From Owenia fusiformis (taxonomy: Eukaryota > Annelida > Polychaeta > Sabellida > Oweniidae): a stretch of 64,000 nt of DNA. The translations under genes and the position numbers were made by a program. How positions within the stretch are numbered: the first letter of the stretch is position 1; each line of letters begins with the position of its first letter. Of the stretch, positions 55,275-64,000 are shown piece after piece. Location of the stretch: assembly GCA_903813345.2 (NCBI GenBank), contig CAIIXF020000009.1, positions 9,792,030-9,856,029 on the forward strand, in the 5' to 3' direction. Under the pieces are notes generated by a model that was given only the letters and a program-made list of their open reading frames with translations, searched no databases and was not told the DNA's origin.

Positions 55275-58200
55275 GTAAGATATAATTGAGGTAAAGGTAG
55301 TAGTATTATAAACCAGAATTTACAGGCAGTAGTCAGCATCATATGTTTCAGAAAAACGGAAGGAGTTTGCAAAAAAATAGTTCGTGGGACCACGCCTAAC
55401 CATCAACAAGGTACAGTGACAAAATATACCGAAGTACACTTTAGATGTACGATGCCACTTTTTAACCAATTTGAAGCAAAGACAATGATTCAGGTGCGAT
55501 GTAGGTTTTTAAAAATTAATCTTGGGAATACTTGAAAGATTCCATGTTTAATTTCGTATGTATTCGTTTAGGAAGACATTTAACTTTCTAATAACGTTAA
55601 AAGATTTTCGAACAATGCTCGATTTTTTTCGTAGTAAATCTACCCACGAAAATTGATCGGTTGGAAAATGTTGTGTTTTTCACATTTCCTTTGATCATTT
55701 TTTCCCCTGTTGCCTTTTTATGAGAACATGTTTCTCTATACTACACAATTTAGGACGGGTGCATGGAGATTAATAAATATTCAACTGTTCATTGTAATTT
55801 AAAAAAATCAGAAATGTGCGTTGTCAACTCGAATGTACGTTGTCCCTGTAATCGAAATTCATGAGATAGACGTGATATTAAACAATGTAATGATTTCATT
55901 TAAAAATTCATTAAGGTTTTTATGAGTAGTGATCTTTAACGAACATGTTCAAGTATCCTTTTTGCTTTTTCATTTTATGAAAGTATTGTTGTGGTGGTGG
56001 TTAATTTGTGCCCATTTGGTGTTAGCTTCCAGCCCAAACTCCCATCCAGTGTCTCAGAATAGAATATTTTGAAGACTAGCACTGCCACGGAGTCTGCTTC
56101 CAGCCTGTTTGATTATTTAGCGTCTGTACCTTACCTTAGAGAATTTTGGTCCGTTTAAAAATCTGTAAAAAATGGGATACTTAAAAGCATCGGGAGGCAT
56201 CATATATTTCAAATTAGACACGAGGAAGTCAATATTAAGCAAGTTATGGCTGTTTTAAATTCAAATAAAACCGTTAACCCGTACCGGTCCAGCTTTTGAC
56301 CCGTACCGGTCAATTTTCGTTAGCTGCGTATACCAAGGGTGGTTTTGTTAGTTACATTGATAGATAGATCTACTGATCTATACTAGCTTATTGAATATGA
56401 CTTTTTAAAATCCCGTTTATGATATATCTGGAAAGTTTCAATAGTTCAATCAAATTGAAGTAATTCTGTAATTGTTCTGTTTCAATTTTAAATACATCTT
56501 GTTATGAAAAATACGTCGTCTGCATTAGGGTTAACTGTGAATTGAGTAAGTTCAATGGGACAACGTACATTCTAGTTGACAACGTACACTTATGATTTTT
56601 TAAATTATAGCCGAAATGTTAATACTTATTAAAGCTTTAACATACCTTAATTGTGCTGTTTAAAGAAACATATTCTCATAAAAATCGTCGACACTCTTAG
56701 ACAACAGGGGAGGAAATGATCAAAGGAAATGTGTAAAAACACAACATTTTCCAACCGACCAATTATATGGGTAAATTGACTACGAAAAAATCGAGCCCTG
56801 TTCGAAAATCTTTTAACGTTACGTATTAGAAAGTTAAATGTCTTCCTCAACGAATACACAAAAAATCAAACATGAAATCCTTAATGCATTCCTCAGATTA
56901 TTTTTTTAAAACATACATCAAATCTACATCATTGTCTTTGCTTCAAATCGGTAAAATAGTGACATCGTATATCTAAAGTGTACTTCGGTATATTTTGTCA
57001 CTGTGCCTTGTCGATGGTTAGGCGTGGGGACACCAGCCTTATGATTAAAACAATTCCTCACTATTGTTGCGTAAAAACGTGAGAAACTAATTCGTTCGCA
57101 AAATTTCATAAAATGATGGGAAAATAAAAAAAATCATTGTCATTTTGTAACTGAAACTATTCTGTTTTCGTAAACAGTTGGAAAAGTTCCACCATTTATA
57201 CTTGTAAAAAGCTTCATGGGCTTTATTTTAAAATACAAGTCATTAATTTTGAAGTTTCAAGTTTAGCCACTTGATGCTTGGAACACTTTGGGGGATTTTT
57301 AAAAGGTAAAAAAGGCATACTTTTTAGCCATCAAAATCGTACAGCTACTACTCTTGTCTGAAAATATAGGAAGCTACGGGAATTAAAGGGGCAACAAGGA
57401 CTGTAGAGAGAAAATTCGATTTTTTTTTCTGAGCTATCAGGTCTATATTTGGCTTAACATCTTCTTTGACATACCTATTTTCTTAAAATGTATGGATAAA
57501 CTCTCAATTTCAGCATTAAGAAGTGTAAATTCAGTTCAAAGATTCCATAAAGGGAGTCCCACTTATCGATTTTTAAGATTCACCACGTTTCAAGAGGAAT
57601 ATCAGCTGAAATAATGTTCATCCAGGGGGTTTCTTTGTAGATAATAAAAATATTTTAGTCTTGATGAAATATCCAAACTTCAATATATTTTGACACTGGT
57701 CGATGATCGTTCAATGGCCCCCTGCACTAATTGTTGTACCTTTAAACATCATTTTTCAGATGAGATGACCAAGAAGTACTTTTTGATTTTTCAAATATAT
57801 CGTTTACTATTTAAAGGCAGAATGTTATAAAAGTCATGTAAGAACAAAATTATCCAATCTCATTTTTATTTTTTCCTTTCATAAGAGGGATTGATCAAAT
57901 AATGTAAATTATATTTAAATGAGGAGGTATTCTGAAATTGGAAAGCATAATTTGTTTTATTATGTACCTCATTAAAATACTCAAATCTGATTGGTTAAGA
58001 GCTGCAGGGTCTATTGCCATATTGGCAGCAAGATCTCGTTCTATCCAGTATTGAAGCCACCTATCCGAGGAAAAAAATACTAGGCGAGGAGATGCCGAGC
58101 CTAGTATTTTTTTCGAGGATAGGTATTTTGGCATATCCACCTCATGGTCATCCAGTATTTGTTTAATATTAGACTTCATATGAAAAGGTCAACAACGTTT

Positions 58201-61200
58201 TTAGATTAAACAATAGCAGTATCTACTTATGATAAAAATACATTTCCATGATTTTCAAAATTACAAAAAAATAATTCAAAGGACGGGTCTGCAAAAATGT
58301 TCGAATTTAATTGAGATCTATTCTGAACATTGCCATAACAGTAAAGGGATCATAATTTAGATCAATCAAAAGAATTATAGTTCTTCATATCAGTGATCGT
58401 GTCCAAGTAGAAGCTTTACTGGATGGAAAGGAAAAGTTACATTGATTGCCATAGAGATATAGATTTTGTTTAACCTGGAAGATCGAAACATCGATGCCTG
58501 TCACAATAACGTTCAAAATGTCAATGCATGTCACAATAATCAAAATGTCGATGCCTGTCACAATAATCAAAATGTCGATGCCTGGACAATAACGTTCAAA
58601 CTGTTGATGCCTGTCACAATTACGTTAATTAAATCCTGGGAATAACTTGGTGTGTGCGACAATAAATCGTTAACCTATTATTTTTATTTTTGCGAACATC
58701 GAATGATTTAAACGGTGCATACGTCATCTGTTTTCCAGATATCAGAGGCACACGTCCCATTATGTGGTAAGTCTAAAATATTGATCATCTTCAGTGTTTT
58801 ATACCATGGTCAAAGCAATATCGGGTATATTATGGATAATTCACACATAGCTAGACAAGGCGTGGCCGATTCCAGCCAATCAGAACAGAATATTCACATA
58901 GTGAACCATGCGTGAAATATCAATAATACATGCAAGGTCACCAGTAAAACAGTTGTCATGGTGATGAATGGACTTCTCACATTTGATTTGATGACTTGCC
59001 AACTTGACCCTTGCAAAAAATGTCATTGAAAATGTGTTCTTTTAGTGATTTTGTTCCTTTTAGATGATTTTGGAGAAAACATTTTGCAATGTTTGAAAAG
59101 AATTTAAGCCCAAGACTCAATGCATGTAGCTGCTTCATTCCACTCAGGCGTTGTTTCCTAAACTTTGCATTCCCGCTGCGCGGCCATGCAAAGATTTGGA
59201 AACAGCACCTTCTTGGTATGATTCAGCAAGCAATGCACTGAGTCCAGGGCTTAAATCCTTAAACCACGTATTTGGGATCGGGATGCATATGCATATCAAC
59301 TCAAGTCGGTCTCGGGTTTATACTTTTCCAGGGGAAACTGATTTTACATTTCGTTCTTTTCACCAGAGGATATCTGAGGTAGATATTGCACTTTACCATG
59401 ATATAGGTCGTTATTTACCTGTCGGGATGATATAGGGAATATCCCTGGGATGATATCAATATTTCCTGAAGGAACGCAGTGTCAGTAACATTCTTGTGAT
59501 ATTCCCATATCTTTGTATGTTTTCAGAAACGTGAAATTAATATTATCATAATACCACTGTATCTGTACACTCCCCTCCATAAGTTTGACAACTGAAACTT
59601 CCCATTGGATATACCATATCATAGTCTCTTTATGTTTTAATCGTAATTTTATTAATTGTTTCTTAAGGTGCTATTGCAGTTAACAGGAAATGACAAAACA
59701 AAAAATGTCAAAACCATGCTGGATTTTGAAAATTTTTGAACCAAGATAACAGAGTTCTGTTTGTACCTCCAGTCAGTTTAACTAGTTCCACATATCATTT
59801 ACATGACTGGGAACACAATGGAAATGGTCAGAATGACCATAAACATGATGAAATAACCTTTCAGCCCTCTGAAAATGTGACTGAAAAATAGCTAAGAGTA
59901 GGTGCTCAGGAAAGGTCACCGAACAGAATCTTTTGACTTTTTCAGAAAATGTGCCCAATATATTTATTTATTTATTTATTTATTTATTACAGTGTCACCC
60001 GTAATTAAACGGCCAGCCTCCAAAGGCTTATGAGACACAATTACAATCATATTATAAGCAGATAAGTCAGAATTAACACTTACTTTAATCTATCTTTAGC
60101 CTCCAAAGACAAAAGCAAAAAATTTGAAACATATTTACAGAGTGATTTAGAATTCAATAAGTACATTGTTTTCTTTTCATTATCACAAGGCTCAAATAGA
60201 TCATATATACCTTTTACTTTACAAAACATTTCCTCTCTTAATTTATGATTAACTTTACACTTGAATAAAAAATGAAACTCATCACCTATTTCATTCTTAC
60301 ATTGCCTACAATATCTCTCTTGACTTGGTATATTCTGCCACCTACCCGTTTCAATCTCTAAAGGTAAAGTGCCAGATCGAAATTTAGCTAAAACAGATCT
60401 TTGTTTTCTACTCAAAAAATTACAAAATAAATATTCAGACCTTTGAAAAGATAATTTAAAGCTCTTATAAAAAGTCAATTTTCTTTTTTCCCTAATTGTC
60501 TCCAACCATTGAGTTTCATGTAATTTCATTAATTTTCCTTTCATTTGATTCACAAATTTTTTTAAATCTTTACATTTTTTATATCATCATACATATTCAG
60601 CATGTCAACACTTTTCCATATGCTCTGGATTTCTTCGTTCCAGGTAAAATCACATTTCAATTTGGCTAAGCTTAAATCCCATCTAAATGCTTTCTTTGCC
60701 ATATTGGCCTCTTCACAATTAACAACTAATCTATACAATAATCTAATACCTTCTATATAATGTCTTATATAATTTGGGGTCCATCCACACTCGCCTTCTA
60801 AAAAGCTGATAGGGCATTTTTTACTGACACCCAAGAAGGTCCTTATGGCATTAAATTGTATTTTATTGGTAAAACTATGAGTTTTTCTATGCAGACCCCA
60901 GATTCCAGATGCATAATCCATTACCGATGCGACTGTGCTGTGATATAATTTTGTGTAAATATCAAAGTGTAAACCTTTCAATTGTAGGTACTTTGACCTC
61001 ATAGCTCCAAGCGCTTTACTTCCAGAATAACTTACTTTTTCAGCAGTTTTCAGTTTTCAGTTTTCTTGAAGTTATATTCCTCTAAATGATACAATTTTAA
61101 AAAAGTTCACATCATTCTTAGAAAACGAAAAAAAATGAAAAAATTGAACTTAAAATCTATCTATTTTCCTTTTAACTCAAGCCATTATTGTTTCAGACGA

Positions 61201-63984
61201 TTTTTTTAAATTTCAAAGATTGTATCATTAAGAGCAATATATTGGACACATTTTCTGAAAAAATCAAAAGATTCTGTTCACTGACCTTTCCTGGGCACCT
61301 ACTTTTAGCTATTCTTCAGTCACATTTTCAGAGGGCTGAAAAGGTTATTTCATCGTGTTTATGGTCATTCTGACCATTTCCATTGTGTTCCCAGTCATGT
61401 AAATGATATGTGGAACTAGTTAAACTGACCGGAGGTCCAAACAGAACTCTGTTATCTTGGTTCAAAAAAATTTCAAAATCCAGCATGGTTTTGACATTTT
61501 TTTGTTTTGTCATTTCCTGTTAACTTCCATAGTACCTTATTACTAGCATTCGGAATGACAAATCTGATGGTTTTTTAAAGTAACCAAACATAAACAGGCT
61601 TTAATAAGTGGTCCAAAATGGGACTTTCGTTTGCCAAATGCATGGAGGGAGTTTAGTTTATTTACAATCTATCGCTGATCACTAGGGTATAATTATACAT
61701 GTATATTAAACATGTGTTGCCCAAATGTGTTATTAATGTATACTACTTCATTGGCTCAATGTATTGCTGATCATTTGGATATATTTGTATATTAATCATG
61801 TGTTGCCAAAATGTGTCATTAACACATACCTCAACGTTGTGTCAATGTGTCGTTCATCATTGATACATTAAACATGTGTTGCCCAAATGATACCTATACA
61901 TTGTGTCAATGTATCGCTTATCATGTGTTGCCCAAATGTGTCATTGACGCATGCCTCAACGTTGTGTCAATGTGTCGTTCATCATTGATACATTAAACAT
62001 GTGTTGCCCAAATGATACCTTTACATTGTGTCAATGTATCGCTTATCATGTGTTGCCCAAATATGTCATTGACGCATGCCTCAACGTCGTGTCAATGTAT
62101 CGTTCATCATTGCTACATTAAACATGTGTTGCCCAAATGATACCTTTACATTGTGTCAATGTATCGCTTATCATGTGTTGCCTAAATGTGTCATTGACGC
62201 ATGCCTCAACGTAGTTTCAATGTGTCGTTCATCATTGCTACATTAAACATGTGTTGCCCAAATGATACCTTTACATTGTGTCAATGTATCGCTTATCATG
62301 TGTTGCCCAAATGTGTCATTGACGCATGCCTCAACGTCGTGTCAATGTATCGTTAATCATTGCTACATTAAACATGTGTTGCCCAAATGATACCTTTACA
62401 TTGTGTCAGTGTATCGCTTATCATGTGTTGCCCAAATGTGTCATTGACGCATGCCTCAACGTAGTTTCAATGTGTCGTTCATCATTGATTCATTAAACAT
62501 GTGTTGCCCAAATAATACCTTTACATTGTGTCAATGTATCGCTTATCATGTGTTGCCTAAATGTGTCATTAATGCATGCCTCAACGTCGTGTCAATGTAT
62601 CGTTAATCATTGCTACATTAAACATGTGTTGCCCAAATGATACCTATACATTGTGTCAATGTATCGCTTATCATGTGTTGCCCAAATGTGTCATTGACGC
62701 ATGCCTCAACGTAGTTTCAATGTGTCGTTCATCATTGATACATTAAACATGTGTTGCCCAAATGATACCTTTACATTGTGTCAATGTATCGCTTATCATG
62801 TGTTGCCCAAATGTGTCATTGACGCATGCCTCAACGTAGTGTCAATGTGTCGTTCATCATTGCTACATTAAACATGCGTTGCCCAAATGATACCTTTACA
62901 TTGTGTCAGTGTATCGCTAATTATGTGTTGCCCAAATGTGTCAATGACGCATACCTCAACTTAGTGTCAATGTATCGTTCATCATTGCTACATTAAACAT
63001 GTGTTGCCCAAATGATACCTTTACATTGTGTCAATGTATCGCTTATCATGTGTTGCCTAAATGTGTCATTGACGCATGCCTCAACGTAGTTTCAATGTGT
63101 CGTTCATCATTGATTCATTAAACATGTGTTGCCCAAATGATACCTATACATTGTGTCAATGTATCGCTTATCATGTGTTGCCTAAATGTGTCATTGACGC
63201 ATGCCTCAACGTCGTGTCAATGTATCGTTAATCATGGAGTGTATTTATTTATTTATTTAACATGGTGTTGCCCAAATGTGTTCTTAATGCATACCCCGAC
63301 ATTGTGTCAGTCTATCGTTGATCATTGGGTGTATTTATTCATTAAACATGCGTTGCCCAAATGTGTTTGTTAATGCATACATTTACATTGGGTCAATTTA
63401 TCGCTGATCTTTTAGGTATATTTGTATATTAAACATTTGCTGCCCAAATGTGCTGTTAATGCATACCCCGACATTGTGTCAGTCTATCGTTGATCATTGG
63501 GTGTATTTATTCATTAAACATGCGTTGCCCAAATGTGTTTGTTAATGCATACATTTACATTGGGTCAATTTATCGCTGATCTTTTAGGTATATTTGTATA
63601 TTAAACATTTGCTGCCCAAATGTGCTGTTAATGCATACCCCGACATTGTGTCAGTCTATCGTTGATCATTGGGTGTATTTATTCATTAAGCATGCGTTGC
63701 CCAATGTGTTGCTAACGCATACATTTACATTTTGTCGATGTACTAGTATTTCTGATCATTAGGTGTATTTATTTATTCAACATGTGTTGCCTAAATGTGT
63801 TATTAGCATATATCTTTACAGGGTGTATTTATTTATAAAACATAAATTGGCGAATGTATTTTAGATGCATGTGTCCATAGTCCTTGCCAGAATGGTGGTA
63901 CGTGCATGGTAACTGGACCATTTCCTGCAAATTTCACATGTGAATGCTTGCCTGAGTTCTCTGGGAACGAATGTGAAAATGCTG
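54951..63984 (+). CDS. PAN/Apple-EGF domain secreted or surface protein, 5' part (three exons seen)
   Basis: Join of 54951-55274, 58739-58766 and 63865-63984; donors and acceptors are canonical and phases are consistent (0, then 1, then 1). The protein opens with a hydrophobic signal-like stretch ([10 protein letters not shown]), a PAN/Apple domain (about aa 38-107; Cys 58, 62, 68, 83, 88), a linker [10 protein letters not shown] made by the microexon, then a six-cysteine EGF domain ([24 protein letters not shown]). Such proteins work in adhesion or extracellular recognition; the specific role is unknown. The last donor is GCTG|GTAAGA, so the gene continues beyond the window, probably with more symmetric phase-1 domain exons. 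The two introns are long (3.5 and 5.1 kb) and filled with transposons and a minisatellite. Confidence 0.8.
55391..57026. mobile_element. CACGCCTA fold-back transposon, copy 2 (5-bp target duplication GGGAC)
   Basis: Same termini as 50828-52117 (CACGCCTAACCATC.. and ..GATGGTTAGGCGTG), flanked by GGGAC on both sides (55386-55390, 57027-57031). It lies in intron 1 of the PAN/EGF gene in the opposite internal orientation to copy 1 and is about 350 bp longer. Confidence 0.88.
57032..57985. other. Intronic, no feature
   Basis: No exon or repeat recognised. Confidence 0.4.
57990..58180. mobile_element. Hairpin element with CGAG cap in PAN/EGF intron 1
   Basis: Stem AAAAATACTAGGC / GCCTAGTATTTTT is capped by GAGGAGATGCCGA. 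Outer arms CCAGTATTGAAGCCACCTAT and ATAGGTATTTTGGCATATCC are roughly mirrored, and CTGATTGGTTAAGAGC (a CCAAT-type box) precedes. It resembles in architecture the hairpins at 6.2 and 24.2 kb. Confidence 0.65.
58494..58626. repeat. About 27-bp tandem repeat, five copies
   Basis: Units of GATGCCTGTCACAATAA followed by (CG)TTCAAAATGTC or TCAAAATGTC. Located about 110 bp upstream of the microexon. Confidence 0.85.
58739..58766 (+). CDS. PAN/EGF gene exon 2 (28-nt microexon)
   Basis: Acceptor CTGTTTTCCAG and donor TGTG|GTAAGT enclose nine codons plus one base: ISEAHVPLC. It bridges a phase-0 donor and a phase-1 acceptor exactly, which is the main support. The cysteine may close the PAN domain. Confidence 0.7.
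58767..59659. other. Intronic, no gene
   Basis: No exon recognised. Short palindromic phrases with GGGATGATATAGGGAATATC occur near 59.43 kb. Confidence 0.4.
59962..61055 (-). mobile_element. 5'-truncated non-LTR retrotransposon (LINE)
   Basis: On the minus strand a coding fragment is followed by a short 3' UTR and an (AATA)n tail at 59962-59988, typical of target-primed LINE insertions of the CR1/L2/jockey type. The 5' side stops at about 61055, near a GTTTTCA repeat, so only the reverse transcriptase C-terminal region survives. Confidence 0.8.
60080..61044 (-). pseudogene. LINE ORF2 C-terminal region, frameshifted
   Basis: The frame starts [20 protein letters not shown], then [22 protein letters not shown], the thumb/post-RT segment of non-LTR reverse transcriptases ('[28 protein letters not shown]'). 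A one-base shift near 60560, in an A-rich run (..NVK / DLKKFVNQ..), moves to a second frame containing [19 protein letters not shown] and [19 protein letters not shown], a CCHC-like knuckle ending the protein. The catalytic part of the polymerase is absent, so this is a dead copy. Confidence 0.8.
61665..63840. repeat. Large minisatellite with 125-bp higher-order unit, in PAN/EGF intron 2
   Basis: Basic units of about 60-65 bp contain CATGTGTTGCCCAAATG and CAATGTATCG. From about 61874 to 63240 two variants (..GATACCTTTACATTGTGTCA.. and ..TGTCATTGACGCATGCCTCA..) alternate, giving a 125-bp dimer repeated about eleven times. From 63240 to 63840 a different, longer composite unit (about 190 bp) repeats about three times. 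The array ends 25 bp before the EGF exon. Confidence 0.93.
63865..63984 (+). CDS. PAN/EGF gene exon 3 (EGF-like domain)
   Basis: Acceptor GAATGTATTTTAG and donor GCTG|GTAAGA. Two bases complete an Asp codon, then [13 protein letters not shown] to [14 protein letters not shown], a standard EGF-like module with all six cysteines and a possible NFT glycosylation site. It is a 120-nt symmetric phase 1-1 exon, the class that multiplies by exon shuffling. Confidence 0.88.
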
Positions 63985-64000
63985 GTAAGATTTCAAACGA

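Larger units (their letters stand above)
59666..61535. mobile_element. Fold-back element carrying a LINE in its loop
   Basis: Left end AAGGTGCTATTGCAGTTAAC then AGGAAATGAC is mirrored by GTCATTTCCTGTTAACTTCC then ATAGTACCTT. The arms (about 300 bp) include CCAGTCAGTTTAACTAGTTC / GAACTAGTTAAACTGACCGG. A shorter copy without the LINE is at 33045-33495. The arm sequence ATGTGCCCAATATAT runs straight into the LINE tail, marking the insertion point. Confidence 0.82.

Noticed and set aside
1-64000. tRNA or rRNA genes
   Set aside because: No cloverleaf with A/B boxes or rRNA-like stretch was recognised, although I could not run a covariance search.

Overview
The window is AT-rich, intron-containing animal DNA with very high repeat content. 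The three recognisable gene types are an RFamide/NPFF-like GPCR, a PAN/Apple-EGF secreted or surface protein, and a polysaccharide lyase family 8 (PL8) enzyme with a C-terminal membrane anchor. Together with dispersed hairpin elements these suggest a marine invertebrate metazoan. I cannot name the phylum from the sequence alone. Nothing looks bacterial: there are no operons, no Shine-Dalgarno sites and no CRISPR array.

Layout. 1-2.3 kb: a roughly 50-bp minisatellite split by a decayed mariner transposon. 3.6-4.0 kb: first coding exon (minus strand) of a peptide GPCR. 5.8-7 kb: nested palindromes. 7.8-11.4 kb: a 1.35-kb tandem duplication whose second copy carries an 849-bp fold-back element with a 5-bp target duplication; the first copy preserves the empty site. 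12.8-18.7 kb: two Harbinger-like MITEs (TTA/TAA duplications), a long inverted repeat and a TA-flanked element. 20.5-23.1 kb: candidate exons of an unidentified membrane protein (minus strand). 24-33.5 kb: mostly non-genic, with hairpins, minisatellites, a mariner-type MITE inside a minisatellite and a 1.05-kb fold-back. 33.9-38.3 kb: a nearly identical 2.2-kb tandem duplication with X-box palindromes. 38.4-39.5 kb: an 81-bp tandem array open in several frames. 41.6-42.7 kb: a 59-bp minisatellite.

43.2-50.0 kb (minus strand): a complete six-exon PL8 lyase gene. I assembled it from splice sites with matching phases; it encodes 814 residues with an N-terminal signal sequence and a C-terminal transmembrane helix. 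Its fifth exon's splice acceptor has been amplified into a 28-bp minisatellite of about 23 units inside the preceding intron. By eye several active-site positions differ from bacterial PL8 enzymes. 50.8-52.1 kb and 55.4-57.0 kb: two copies of a fold-back transposon family (ends CACGCCTA, perfect 5-bp target duplications). 54.95-63.98 kb (plus strand): the 5' part of a PAN/Apple-EGF gene with a 28-nt microexon; its introns hold the second fold-back copy, a LINE fragment nested in another fold-back, and a higher-order minisatellite. The gene runs off the window.

The PL8 and PAN/EGF genes are divergently oriented, with about 5 kb between start codons. The main themes are an unusual animal lyase and an exceptional density of tandem arrays and long inverted repeats, some of which have incorporated gene signals (splice acceptor, probable poly(A) signal).
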